Source: Branchiostoma lanceolatum | Lineage: Eukaryota > Chordata > Leptocardii > Amphioxiformes > Branchiostomatidae | DNA: 64,000 bases | Direction: 5' to 3' | Assembly (NCBI RefSeq): GCF_035083965.1 | Contig: NC_089726.1 | Span: 19,287,501-19,351,500, forward strand | Part shown: one piece after another, positions 26,201-41,200 of the stretch | How the letters are laid out: each line of letters begins with the position of its first letter | How positions within the stretch are numbered: position 1 is the stretch's first letter | The notes under the pieces: generated by a model | The model's input: the letters and a program-made list of their open reading frames with translations, nothing else | The model's database searches: none | What the model was told of the DNA's origin: nothing | Position numbers and translations under genes: made by a program

Positions 26201-29200
26201 CTAAGGCTAAAACCCCATGAAATGGACCAAAATGGTCTGCCTCTATCCTATGTGAATTTCCTATAGGGGAGACTAAAGGGATACAATAAATGGCAGTAAT
26301 GCATGTATCCCTATGGGGAAGTTAAGAAAAAGAAGGTGTCATTATCTCAGGAATCAAAACATCAGACTACAATAACTTACCCTCAAATACTAACCAGTTA
26401 TGTCAACTGTCATCAGATTCATCCCTGACAAATTCTATACGGCTATTCTCCAGGTAACCCCCCCTAATCAGAGCCCTTGGATAGGCCCTACAGGCTTCAA
26501 ACACCCAGTTGAAGACCATCCCACTATATCAGGGGGGTGCCAAACCCCACAAGGTAGAGAAAGACCATTTATTTCAACTAATTCAGCAAATACAGAGTCT
26601 ATCCTACCACAGCCTATCCTATATTGCCCAGATTTCACAAAAAATCCCACCAAAAAGAATTTTCAATGGTTTAAACCATGTTTTTTACTTGGAGTCTCTC
26701 ATCGTGCGGTCTGGGCGCAGGCGCAATCCCTTTAGTCTCCCCTATTAGAGAAATCAATTTCAGAATTGACAGCTGTCAATCATATCACACAATGCGGGGT
26801 AGGGTTGTGAGTTAGAATCCTGAGTATCAAAGACCTCAGACCAAAAACAGTCCCCTGGGAGTTGATGACCTAACAGGTGTCAGGGCTGCTCTCCTAAGTT
26901 AGGCTAGGAATGGCCAAGTTACCCATTATAGGTGGAAAATTGTCAGAAACAGGTAAATAAAGTTAGAATTTGGTCACCCCAGTACAGGGGGGACTTTTTT
27001 TCCCTATAGTAGGCACCTGAATTTCCTTTTGAGGTACAACAAAAGTCAATACAGGGGCCCTGACAGGCCTAAAAGCAAGACAAGTGTGTAGAAACCATCA
27101 CAAAAAGCAGCTATAAACAAGGCATAGAGCATAGAAAAAGAGTTTGACAAGGTAAAAACACAATATTCACCTGGTATGAGACCCCCCTCACCATTAGGTA
27201 ACCCCCCCCCCCCTTTCAATTCACCTTTAGAATACTCAAATCCCATCCTTTGTACACATAGCCTAGCTGCAGCCAGGCACTGATTGGAGGCGGGGTTAAA
27301 AACTCAGAAAAATGGCTAAAAATAACAAAAATGGGATAATTTATTAATAAAAATGAGCCAAATGAGGTCTGACCATTGCTCAGGTAACAGGTCTAAGGCT
27401 AAAACCCCATGAAATGGACCAAAATGGTCTGCCTCTATCCTATGTGAATTTCCTATAGGGGAGACTAAAGGGATACAATAAATGGCAGTAATGCATGTAT
27501 CCCTATGGGGAAGTTAAGAAAAAGAAGGTGTCATTATCTCAGGAATCAAAACATCAGACTACAATAACTTACCCTCAAATACTAACCAGTTATGTCAACT
27601 GTCATCAGATTCATCCCTGACAAATTCTATACGGCTATTCTCCAGGTAACCCCCCCTAATCAGAGCCCTTGGATAGGCCCTACAGGCTTCAAACACCCAG
27701 TTGAAGACCATCCCACTATATCAGGGGGGTGCCAAACCCCACAAGGTAGAGAAAGACCATTTATTTCAACTAATTCAGCAAATACAGAGTCTATCCTACC
27801 ACAGCCTATCCTATATTGCCCAGATTTCACAAAAAATCCCACCAAAAAGAATTTTCAATGGTTTAAACCATGTTTTTTACTTGGAGTCTCTCATCGTGCG
27901 GTCTGGGCGCAGGCGCAATCCCTTTAGTCTCCCCTATTAGAGAAATCAATTTCAGAATTGACAGCTGTCAATCATATCACACAATGCGGGGTAGGGTTGT
28001 GAGTTAGAATCCTGAGTATCAAAGACCTCAGACCAAAAACAGTCCCCTGGGAGTTGATGACCTAACAGGTGTCAGGGCTGCTCTCCTAAGTTAGGCTAGG
28101 AATGGCCAAGTTACCCATTATAGGTGGAAAATTGTCAGAAACAGGTAAATAAAGTTAGAATTTGGTCACCCCAGTACAGGGGGGACTTTTTTTCCCTATA
28201 GTAGGCACCTGAATTTCCTTTTGAGGTACAACAAAAGTCAATACAGGGGCCCTGACAGGCCTAAAAGCAAGACAAGTGTGTAGAAACCATCACAAAAAGC
28301 AGCTATAAACAAGGCATAGAGCATAGAAAAAGAGTTTGACAAGGTAAAAACACAATATTCACCTGGTATGAGACCCCCCTCACCATTAGGTAACCCCCCC
28401 CCCCCTTTCAATTCACCTTTAGAATACTCAAATCCCATCCTTTGTACACATAGCCTAGCTGCAGCCAGGCACTGATTGGAGGCGGGGTTAAAAACTCAGA
28501 AAAATGGCTAAAAATAACAAAAATGGGATAATTTATTAATAAAAATGAGCCAAATGAGGTCTGACCATTGCTCAGGTAACAGGTCTAAGGCTAAAACCCC
28601 ATGAAATGGACCAAAATGGTCTGCCTCTATCCTATGTGAATTTCCTATAGGGGAGACTAAAGGGATACAATAAATGGCAGTAATGCATGTATCCCTATGG
28701 GGAAGTTAAGAAAAAGAAGGTGTCATTATCTCAGGAATCAAAACATCAGACTACAATAACTTACCCTCAAATACTAACCAGTTATGTCAACTGTCATCAG
28801 ATTCATCCCTGACAAATTCTATACGGCTATTCTCCAGGTAACCCCCCCTAATCAGAGCCCTTGGATAGGCCCTACAGGCTTCAAACACCCAGTTGAAGAC
28901 CATCCCACTATATCAGGGGGGTGCCAAACCCCACAAGGTAGAGAAAGACCATTTATTTCAACTAATTCAGCAAATACAGAGTCTATCCTACCACAGCCTA
29001 TCCTATATTGCCCAGATTTCACAAAAAATCCCACCAAAAAGAATTTTCAATGGTTTAAACCATGTTTTTTACTTGGAGTCTCTCATCGTGCGGTCTGGGC
29101 GCAGGCGCAATCCCTTTAGTCTCCCCTATTAGAGAAATCAATTTCAGAATTGACAGCTGTCAATCATATCACACAATGCGGGGTAGGGTTGTGAGTTAGA

Positions 29201-32200
29201 ATCCTGAGTATCAAAGACCTCAGACCAAAAACAGTCCCCTGGGAGTTGATGACCTAACAGGTGTCAGGGCTGCTCTCCTAAGTTAGGCTAGGAATGGCCA
29301 AGTTACCCATTATAGGTGGAAAATTGTCAGAAACAGGTAAATAAAGTTAGAATTTGGTCACCCCAGTACAGGGGGGACTTTTTTTCCCTATAGTAGGCAC
29401 CTGAATTTCCTTTTGAGGTACAACAAAAGTCAATACAGGGGCCCTGACAGGCCTAAAAGCAAGACAAGTGTGTAGAAACCATCACAAAAAGCAGCTATAA
29501 ACAAGGCATAGAGCATAGAAAAAGAGTTTGACAAGGTAAAAACACAATATTCACCTGGTATGAGACCCCCCTCACCATTAGGTAACCCCCCCCCCCCCCT
29601 TTCAATTCACCTTTAGAATACTCAAATCCCATCCTTTGTACACATAGCCTAGCTGCAGCCAGGCACTGATTGGAGGCGGGGTTAAAAACTCAGAAAAATG
29701 GCTAAAAATAACAAAAATGGGATAATTTATTAATAAAAATGAGCCAAATGAGGTCTGACCATTGCTCAGGTAACAGGTCTAAGGCTAAAACCCCATGAAA
29801 TGGACCAAAATGGTCTGCCTCTATCCTATGTGAATTTCCTATAGGGGAGACTAAAGGGATACAATAAATGGCAGTAATGCATGTATCCCTATGGGGAAGT
29901 TAAGAAAAAGAAGGTGTCATTATCTCAGGAATCAAAACATCAGACTACAATAACTTACCCTCAAATACTAACCAGTTATGTCAACTGTCATCAGATTCAT
30001 CCCTGACAAATTCTATACGGCTATTCTCCAGGTAACCCCCCCTAATCAGAGCCCTTGGATAGGCCCTACAGGCTTCAAACACCCAGTTGAAGACCATCCC
30101 ACTATATCAGGGGGGTGCCAAACCCCACAAGGTAGAGAAAGACCATTTATTTCAACTAATTCAGCAAATACAGAGTCTATCCTACCACAGCCTATCCTAT
30201 ATTGCCCAGATTTCACAAAAAATCCCACCAAAAAGAATTTTCAATGGTTTAAACCATGTTTTTTACTTGGAGTCTCTCATCGTGCGGTCTGGGCGCAGGC
30301 GCAATCCCTTTAGTCTCCCCTATTAGAGAAATCAATTTCAGAATTGACAGCTGTCAATCATATCACACAATGCGGGGTAGGGTTGTGAGTTAGAATCCTG
30401 AGTATCAAAGACCTCAGACCAAAAACAGTCCCCTGGGAGTTGATGACCTAACAGGTGTCAGGGCTGCTCTCCTAAGTTAGGCTAGGAATGGCCAAGTTAC
30501 CCATTATAGGTGGAAAATTGTCAGAAACAGGTAAATAAAGTTAGAATTTGGTCACCCCAGTACAGGGGGGACTTTTTTTCCCTATAGTAGGCACCTGAAT
30601 TTCCTTTTGAGGTACAACAAAAGTCAATACAGGGGCCCTGACAGGCCTAAAAGCAAGACAAGTGTGTAGAAACCATCACAAAAAGCAGCTATAAACAAGG
30701 CATAGAGCATAGAAAAAGAGTTTGACAAGGTAAAAACACAATATTCACCTGGTATGAGACCCCCCTCACCATTAGGTAACCCCCCCCCCCCTTTCAATTC
30801 ACCTTTAGAATACTCAAATCCCATCCTTTGTACACATAGCCTAGCTGCAGCCAGGCACTGATTGGAGGCGGGGTTAAAAACTCAGAAAAATGGCTAAAAA
30901 TAACAAAAATGGGATAATTTATTAATAAAAATGAGCCAAATGAGGTCTGACCATTGCTCAGGTAACAGGTCTAAGGCTAAAACCCCATGAAATGGACCAA
31001 AATGGTCTGCCTCTATCCTATGTGAATTTCCTATAGGGGAGACTAAAGGGATACAATAAATGGCAGTAATGCATGTATCCCTATGGGGAAGTTAAGAAAA
31101 AGAAGGTGTCATTATCTCAGGAATCAAAACATCAGACTACAATAACTTACCCTCAAATACTAACCAGTTATGTCAACTGTCATCAGATTCATCCCTGACA
31201 AATTCTATACGGCTATTCTCCAGGTAACCCCCCCTAATCAGAGCCCTTGGATAGGCCCTACAGGCTTCAAACACCCAGTTGAAGACCATCCCACTATATC
31301 AGGGGGGTGCCAAACCCCACAAGGTAGAGAAAGACCATTTATTTCAACTAATTCAGCAAATACAGAGTCTATCCTACCACAGCCTATCCTATATTGCCCA
31401 GATTTCACAAAAAATCCCACCAAAAAGAATTTTCAATGGTTTAAACCATGTTTTTTACTTGGAGTCTCTCATCGTGCGGTCTGGGCGCAGGCGCAATCCC
31501 TTTAGTCTCCCCTATTAGAGAAATCAATTTCAGAATTGACAGCTGTCAATCATATCACACAATGCGGGGTAGGGTTGTGAGTTAGAATCCTGAGTATCAA
31601 AGACCTCAGACCAAAAACAGTCCCCTGGGAGTTGATGACCTAACAGGTGTCAGGGCTGCTCTCCTAAGTTAGGCTAGGAATGGCCAAGTTACCCATTATA
31701 GGTGGAAAATTGTCAGAAACAGGTAAATAAAGTTAGAATTTGGTCACCCCAGTACAGGGGGGACTTTTTTTCCCTATAGTAGGCACCTGAATTTCCTTTT
31801 GAGGTACAACAAAAGTCAATACAGGGGCCCTGACAGGCCTAAAAGCAAGACAAGTGTGTAGAAACCATCACAAAAAGCAGCTATAAACAAGGCATAGAGC
31901 ATAGAAAAAGAGTTTGACAAGGTAAAAACACAATATTCACCTGGTATGAGACCCCCCTCACCATTAGGTAACCCCCCCCCCCCTTTCAATTCACCTTTAG
32001 AATACTCAAATCCCATCCTTTGTACACATAGCCTAGCTGCAGCCAGGCACTGATTGGAGGCGGGGTTAAAAACTCAGAAAAATGGCTAAAAATAACAAAA
32101 ATGGGATAATTTATTAATAAAAATGAGCCAAATGAGGTCTGACCATTGCTCAGGTAACAGGTCTAAGGCTAAAACCCCATGAAATGGACCAAAATGGTCT

Positions 32201-35200
32201 GCCTCTATCCTATGTGAATTTCCTATAGGGGAGACTAAAGGGATACAATAAATGGCAGTAATGCATGTATCCCTATGGGGAAGTTAAGAAAAAGAAGGTG
32301 TCATTATCTCAGGAATCAAAACATCAGACTACAATAACTTACCCTCAAATACTAACCAGTTATGTCAACTGTCATCAGATTCATCCCTGACAAATTCTAT
32401 ACGGCTATTCTCCAGGTAACCCCCCCTAATCAGAGCCCTTGGATAGGCCCTACAGGCTTCAAACACCCAGTTGAAGACCATCCCACTATATCAGGGGGGT
32501 GCCAAACCCCACAAGGTAGAGAAAGACCATTTATTTCAACTAATTCAGCAAATACAGAGTCTATCCTACCACAGCCTATCCTATATTGCCCAGATTTCAC
32601 AAAAAATCCCACCAAAAAGAATTTTCAATGGTTTAAACCATGTTTTTTACTTGGAGTCTCTCATCGTGCGGTCTGGGCGCAGGCGCAATCCCTTTAGTCT
32701 CCCCTATTAGAGAAATCAATTTCAGAATTGACAGCTGTCAATCATATCACACAATGCGGGGTAGGGTTGTGAGTTAGAATCCTGAGTATCAAAGACCTCA
32801 GACCAAAAACAGTCCCCTGGGAGTTGATGACCTAACAGGTGTCAGGGCTGCTCTCCTAAGTTAGGCTAGGAATGGCCAAGTTACCCATTATAGGTGGAAA
32901 ATTGTCAGAAACAGGTAAATAAAGTTAGAATTTGGTCACCCCAGTACAGGGGGGACTTTTTTTCCCTATAGTAGGCACCTGAATTTCCTTTTGAGGTACA
33001 ACAAAAGTCAATACAGGGGCCCTGACAGGCCTAAAAGCAAGACAAGTGTGTAGAAACCATCACAAAAAGCAGCTATAAACAAGGCATAGAGCATAGAAAA
33101 AGAGTTTGACAAGGTAAAAACACAATATTCACCTGGTATGAGACCCCCCTCACCATTAGGTAACCCCCCCCCCCCTTTCAATTCACCTTTAGAATACTCA
33201 AATCCCATCCTTTGTACACATAGCCTAGCTGCAGCCAGGCACTGATTGGAGGCGGGGTTAAAAACTCAGAAAAATGGCTAAAAATAACAAAAATGGGATA
33301 ATTTATTAATAAAAATGAGCCAAATGAGGTCTGACCATTGCTCAGGTAACAGGTCTAAGGCTAAAACCCCATGAAATGGACCAAAATGGTCTGCCTCTAT
33401 CCTATGTGAATTTCCTATAGGGGAGACTAAAGGGATACAATAAATGGCAGTAATGCATGTATCCCTATGGGGAAGTTAAGAAAAAGAAGGTGTCATTATC
33501 TCAGGAATCAAAACATCAGACTACAATAACTTACCCTCAAATACTAACCAGTTATGTCAACTGTCATCAGATTCATCCCTGACAAATTCTATACGGCTAT
33601 TCTCCAGGTAACCCCCCCTAATCAGAGCCCTTGGATAGGCCCTACAGGCTTCAAACACCCAGTTGAAGACCATCCCACTATATCAGGGGGGTGCCAAACC
33701 CACAAGGTAGAGAAAGACCATTTATTTCAACTAATTCAGCAAATACAGAGTCTATCCTACCACAGCCTATCCTATATTGCCCAGATTTCACAAAAAATCC
33801 CACCAAAAAGAATTTTCAATGGTTTAAACCATGTTTTTTACTTGGAGTCTCTCATCGTGCGGTCTGGGCGCAGGCGCAATCCCTTTAGTCTCCCCTATTA
33901 GAGAAATCAATTTCAGAATTGACAGCTGTCAATCATATCACACAATGCGGGGTAGGGTTGTGAGTTAGAATCCTGAGTATCAAAGACCTCAGACCAAAAA
34001 CAGTCCCCTGGGAGTTGATGACCTAACAGGTGTCAGGGCTGCTCTCCTAAGTTAGGCTAGGAATGGCCAAGTTACCCATTATAGGTGGAAAATTGTCAGA
34101 AACAGGTAATAAAGTTAGAATTTGGTCACCCCAGTACAGGGGGGACTTTTTTCCCTATAGTAGGCACCTGAATTTCCTTTTGAGGTACAACAAAAGTCAA
34201 TACAGGGGCCCTGACAGGCCTAAAAGCAAGACAAGTGTGTAGAAACCATCACAAAAAGCAGCTATAAACAAGGCATAGAGCATAGAAAAAGAGTTTGACA
34301 AGGTAAAAACACAATATTCACCTGGTATGAGACCAACATCACTATGTATAGGTAACCCCCCCCCCCTTTCAATTCACCTTTAGAATACTCAAATCCCATC
34401 CTTTGTACACATAGCCTAGCTGCAGCCAGGCACTGATTGGAGGCGGGGTTAAAAACTCAGAAAAATGGCTAAAAATAACAAAAATGGGATAATTTATTAA
34501 TAAAAATGAGCCAAATGAGGTCTGACCATTGCTCAGGTAACAGGTCTAAGGCTAAAACCCCATGAAATGGACCAAAATGGTCTGCCTCTATCCTATGTGA
34601 ATTTCCTATAGGGGAGACTAAAGGGATACAATAAATGGCAGTAATGCATGTATCCCTATGGGGAAGTTAAGAAAAAGAAGGTGTCATTATCTCAGGAATC
34701 AAAACATCAGACTACAATAACTTACCCTCAAATACTAACCAGTTATGTCAACTGTCATCAGATTCATCCCTGACAAATTCTATACGGCTATTCTCCAGGT
34801 AACCCCCCCTAATCAGAGCCCTTGGATAGGCCCTACAGGCTTCAAACACCCAGTTGAAGACCATCCCACTATATCAGGGGGGTGCCAAACCCCACAAGGT
34901 AGAGAAAGACCATTTATTTCAACTAATTCAGCAAATACAGAGTCTATCCTACCACAGCCTATCCTATATTGCCCAGATTTCACAAAAAATCCCACCAAAA
35001 AGAATTTTCAATGGTTTAAACCATGTTTTTTACTTGGAGTCTCTCATCGTGCGGTCTGGGCGCAGGCGCAATCCCTTTAGTCTCCCCTATTAGAGAAATC
35101 AATTTCAGAATTGACAGCTGTCAATCATATCACACAATGCGGGGTAGGGTTGTGAGTTAGAATCCTGAGTATCAAAGACCTCAGACCAAAAACAGTCCCC

Positions 35201-38200
35201 TGGGAGTTGATGACCTAACAGGTGTCAGGGCTGCTCTCCTAAGTTAGGCTAGGAATGGCCAAGTTACCCATTATAGGTGGAAAATTGTCAGAAACAGGTA
35301 AATAAAGTTAGAATTTGGTCACCCCAGTACAGGGGGGACTTTTTTTCCCTATAGTAGGCACCTGAATTTCCTTTTGAGGTACAACAAAAGTCAATACAGG
35401 GGCCCTGACAGGCCTAAAAGCAAGACAAGTGTGTAGAAACCATCACAAAAAGCAGCTATAAACAAGGCATAGAGCATAGAAAAAGAGTTTGACAAGGTAA
35501 AAACACAATATTCACCTGGTATGAGACCCCCCTCACCATTAGGTAACCCCCCCCCCCTTTCAATTCACCTTTAGAATACTCAAATCCCATCCTTTGTACA
35601 CATAGCCTAGCTGCAGCCAGGCACTGATTGGAGGCGGGGTTAAAAACTCAGAAAAATGGCTAAAAATAACAAAAATGGGATAATTTATTAATAAAAATGA
35701 GCCAAATGAGGTCTGACCATTGCTCAGGTAACAGGTCTAAGGCTAAAACCCCATGAAATGGACCAAAATGGTCTGCCTCTATCCTATGTGAATTTCCTAT
35801 TAGAGAAATCAATTTCAGAATTGACAGCTGTCAATCATATCACACAATGCGGGGTAGGGTTGTGAGTTAGAATCCTGAGTATCAAAGACCTCAGACCAAA
35901 AACAGTCCCCTGGGAGTTGATGACCTAACAGGTGTCAGGGCTGCTCTCCTAAGTTAGGCTAGGAATGGCCAAGTTACCCATTATAGGTGGAAAATTGTCA
36001 GAAACAGGTAAATAAAGTTAGAATTTGGTCACCCCAGTACAGGGGGGACTTTTTTTCCCTATAGTAGGCACCTGAATTTCCTTTTGAGGTACAACAAAAG
36101 TCAATACAGGGGCCCTGACAGGCCTAAAAGCAAGACAAGTGTGTAGAAACCATCACAAAAAGCAGCTATAAACAAGGCATAGAGCATAGAAAAAGAGTTT
36201 GACAAGGTAAAAACACAATATTCACCTGGTATGAGACCCCCCTCACCATTAGGTAACCCCCCCCCCCCTTTCAATTCACCTTTAGAATACTCAAATCCCA
36301 TCCTTTGTACACATAGCCTAGCTGCAGCCAGGCACTGATTGGAGGCGGGGTTAAAAACTCAGAAAAATGGCTAAAAATAACAAAAATGGGATAATTTATT
36401 AATAAAAATGAGCCAAATGAGGTCTGACCATTGCTCAGGTAACAGGTCTAAGGCTAAAACCCCATGAAATGGACCAAAATGGTCTGCCTCTATCCTATGT
36501 GAATTTCCTATAGGGGAGACTAAAGGGATACAATAAATGGCAGTAATGCATGTATCCCTATGGGGAAGTTAAGAAAAAGAAGGTGTCATTATCTCAGGAA
36601 TCAAAACATCAGACTACAATAACTTACCCTCAAATACTAACCAGTTATGTCAACTGTCATCAGATTCATCCCTGACAAATTCTATACGGCTATTCTCCAG
36701 GTAACCCCCCCTAATCAGAGCCCTTGGATAGGCCCTACAGGCTTCAAACACCCAGTTGAAGACCATCCCACTATATCAGGGGGGTGCCAAACCCCACAAG
36801 GTAGAGAAAGACCATTTATTTCAACTAATTCAGCAAATACAGAGTCTATCCTACCACAGCCTATCCTATATTGCCCAGATTTCACAAAAAATCCCACCAA
36901 AAAGAATTTTCAATGGTTTAAACCATGTTTTTTACTTGGAGTCTCTCATCGTGCGGTCTGGGCGCAGGCGCAATCCCTTTAGTCTCCCCTATTAGAGAAA
37001 TCAATTTCAGAATTGACAGCTGTCAATCATATCACACAATGCGGGGTAGGGTTGTGAGTTAGAATCCTGAGTATCAAAGACCTCAGACCAAAAACAGTCC
37101 CCTGGGAGTTGATGACCTAACAGGTGTCAGGGCTGCTCTCCTAAGTTAGGCTAGGAATGGCCAAGTTACCCATTATAGGTGGAAAATTGTCAGAAACAGG
37201 TAAATAAAGTTAGAATTTGGTCACCCCAGTACAGGGGGGACTTTTTTTCCCTATAGTAGGCACCTGAATTTCCTTTTGAGGTACAACAAAAGTCAATACA
37301 GGGGCCCTGACAGGCCTAAAAGCAAGACAAGTGTGTAGAAACCATCACAAAAAGCAGCTATAAACAAGGCATAGAGCATAGAAAAAGAGTTTGACAAGGT
37401 AAAAACACAATATTCACCTGGTATGAGACCCCCCTCACCATTAGGTAACCCCCCCCCCCCTTTCAATTCACCTTTAGAATACTCAAATCCCATCCTTTGT
37501 ACACATAGCCTAGCTGCAGCCAGGCACTGATTGGAGGCGGGGTTAAAAACTCAGAAAAATGGCTAAAAATAACAAAAATGGGATAATTTATTAATAAAAA
37601 TGAGCCAAATGAGGTCTGACCATTGCTCAGGTAACAGGTCTAAGGCTAAAACCCCATGAAATGGACCAAAATGGTCTGCCTCTATCCTATGTGAATTTCC
37701 TATATTAGAGAAATCAATTTCAGAATTGACAGCTGTCAATCATATCACACAATGCGGGGTAGGGTTGTGAGTTAGAATCCTGAGTATCAAAGACCTCAGA
37801 CCAAAAACAGTCCCCTGGGAGTTGATGACCTAACAGGTGTCAGGGCTGCTCTCCTAAGTTAGGCTAGGAATGGCCAAGTTACCCATTATAGGTGGAAAAT
37901 TGTCAGAAACAGGTAAATAAAGTTAGAATTTGGTCACCCCAGTACAGGGGGGACTTTTTTTCCCTATAGTAGGCACCTGAATTTCCTTTTGAGGTACAAC
38001 AAAAGTCAATACAGGGGCCCTGACAGGCCTAAAAGCAAGACAAGTGTGTAGAAACCATCACAAAAAGCAGCTATAAACAAGGCATAGAGCATAGAAAAAG
38101 AGTTTGACAAGGTAAAAACACAATATTCACCTGGTATGAGACCCCCCTCACCATTAGGTAACCCCCCCCCCCTTTCAATTCACCTTTAGAATACTCAAAT

Positions 38201-41200
38201 CCCATCCTTTGTACACATAGCCTAGCTGCAGCCAGGCACTGATTGGAGGCGGGGTTAAAAACTCAGAAAAATGGCTAAAAATAACAAAAATGGGATAATT
38301 TATTAATAAAAATGAGCCAAATGAGGTCTGACCATTGCTCAGGTAACAGGTCTAAGGCTAAAACCCCATGAAATGGACCAAAATGGTCTGCCTCTATCCT
38401 ATGTGAATTTCCTATAGGGGAGACTAAAGGGATACAATAAATGGCAGTAATGCATGTATCCCTATGGGGAAGTTAAGAAAAAGAAGGTGTCATTATCTCA
38501 GGAATCAAAACATCAGACTACAATAACTTACCCTCAAATACTAACCAGTTATGTCAACTGTCATCAGATTCATCCCTGACAAATTCTATACGGCTATTCT
38601 CCAGGTAACCCCCCCTAATCAGAGCCCTTGGATAGGCCCTACAGGCTTCAAACACCCAGTTGAAGACCATCCCACTATATCAGGGGGGTGCCAAACCCCA
38701 CAAGGTAGAGAAAGACCATTTATTTCAACTAATTCAGCAAATACAGAGTCTATCCTACCACAGCCTATCCTATATTGCCCAGATTTCACAAAAAATCCCA
38801 CCAAAAAGAATTTTCAATGGTTTAAACCATGTTTTTTACTTGGAGTCTCTCATCGTGCGGTCTGGGCGCAGGCGCAATCCCTTTAGTCTCCCCTATTAGA
38901 GAAATCAATTTCAGAATTGACAGCTGTCAATCATATCACACAATGCGGGGTAGGGTTGTGAGTTAGAATCCTGAGTATCAAAGACCTCAGACCAAAAACA
39001 GTCCCCTGGGAGTTGATGACCTAACAGGTGTCAGGGCTGCTCTCCTAAGTTAGGCTAGGAATGGCCAAGTTACCCATTATAGGTGGAAAATTGTCAGAAA
39101 CAGGTAAATAAAGTTAGAATTTGGTCACCCCAGTACAGGGGGGACTTTTTTTCCCTATAGTAGGCACCTGAATTTCCTTTTGAGGTACAACAAAAGTCAA
39201 TACAGGGGCCCTGACAGGCCTAAAAGCAAGACAAGTGTGTAGAAACCATCACAAAAAGCAGCTATAAACAAGGCATAGAGCATAGAAAAAGAGTTTGACA
39301 AGGTAAAAACACAATATTCACCTGGTATGAGACCCCCCTCACCATTAGGTAACCCCCCCCCCCCTTTCAATTCACCTTTAGAATACTCAAATCCCATCCT
39401 TTGTACACATAGCCTAGCTGCAGCCAGGCACTGATTGGAGGCGGGGTTAAAAACTCAGAAAAATGGCTAAAAATAACAAAAATGGGATAATTTATTAATA
39501 AAAATGAGCCAAATGAGGTCTGACCATTGCTCAGGTAACAGGTCTAAGGCTAAAACCCCATGAAATGGACCAAAATGGTCTGCCTCTATCCTATGTGAAT
39601 TTCCTATAGGGGAGACTAAAGGGATACAATAAATGGCAGTAATGCATGTATCCCTATGGGGAAGTTAAGAAAAAGAAGGTGTCATTATCTCAGGAATCAA
39701 AACATCAGACTACAATAACTTACCCTCAAATACTAACCAGTTATGTCAACTGTCATCAGATTCATCCCTGACAAATTCTATACGGCTATTCTCCAGGTAA
39801 CCCCCCCTAATCAGAGCCCTTGGATAGGCCCTACAGGCTTCAAACACCCAGTTGAAGACCATCCCACTATATCAGGGGGGTGCCAAACCCCACAAGGTAG
39901 AGAAAGACCATTTATTTCAACTAATTCAGCAAATACAGAGTCTATCCTACCACAGCCTATCCTATATTGCCCAGATTTCACAAAAAATCCCACCAAAAAG
40001 AATTTTCAATGGTTTAAACCATGTTTTTTACTTGGAGTCTCTCATCGTGCGGTCTGGGCGCAGGCGCAATCCCTTTAGTCTCCCCTATTAGAGAAATCAA
40101 TTTCAGAATTGACAGCTGTCAATCATATCACACAATGCGGGGTAGGGTTGTGAGTTAGAATCCTGAGTATCAAAGACCTCAGACCAAAAACAGTCCCCTG
40201 GGAGTTGATGACCTAACAGGTGTCAGGGCTGCTCTCCTAAGTTAGGCTAGGAATGGCCAAGTTACCCATTATAGGTGGAAAATTGTCAGAAACAGGTAAA
40301 TAAAGTTAGAATTTGGTCACCCCAGTACAGGGGGGACTTTTTTTCCCTATAGTAGGCACCTGAATTTCCTTTTGAGGTACAACAAAAGTCAATACAGGGG
40401 CCCTGACAGGCCTAAAAGCAAGACAAGTGTGTAGAAACCATCACAAAAAGCAGCTATAAACAAGGCATAGAGCATAGAAAAAGAGTTTGACAAGGTAAAA
40501 ACACAATATTCACCTGGTATGAGACCCCCCTCACCATTAGGTAACCCCCCCCCCCCTTTCAATTCACCTTTAGAATACTCAAATCCCATCCTTTGTACAC
40601 ATAGCCTAGCTGCAGCCAGGCACTGATTGGAGGCGGGGTTAAAAACTCAGAAAAATGGCTAAAAATAACAAAAATGGGATAATTTATTAATAAAAATGAG
40701 CCAAATGAGGTCTGACCATTGCTCAGGTAACAGGTCTAAGGCTAAAACCCCATGAAATGGACCAAAATGGTCTGCCTCTATCCTATGTGAATTTCCTATA
40801 GGGGAGACTAAAGGGATACAATAAATGGCAGTAATGCATGTATCCCTATGGGGAAGTTAAGAAAAAGAAGGTGTCATTATCTCAGGAATCAAAACATCAG
40901 ACTACAATAACTTACCCTCAAATACTAACCAGTTATGTCAACTGTCATCAGATTCATCCCTGACAAATTCTATACGGCTATTCTCCAGGTAACCCCCCCT
41001 AATCAGAGCCCTTGGATAGGCCCTACAGGCTTCAAACACCCAGTTGAAGACCATCCCACTATATCAGGGGGGTGCCAAACCCCACAAGGTAGAGAAAGAC
41101 CATTTATTTCAACTAATTCAGCAAATACAGAGTCTATCCTACCACAGCCTATCCTATATTGCCCAGATTTCACAAAAAATCCCACCAAAAAGAATTTTCA

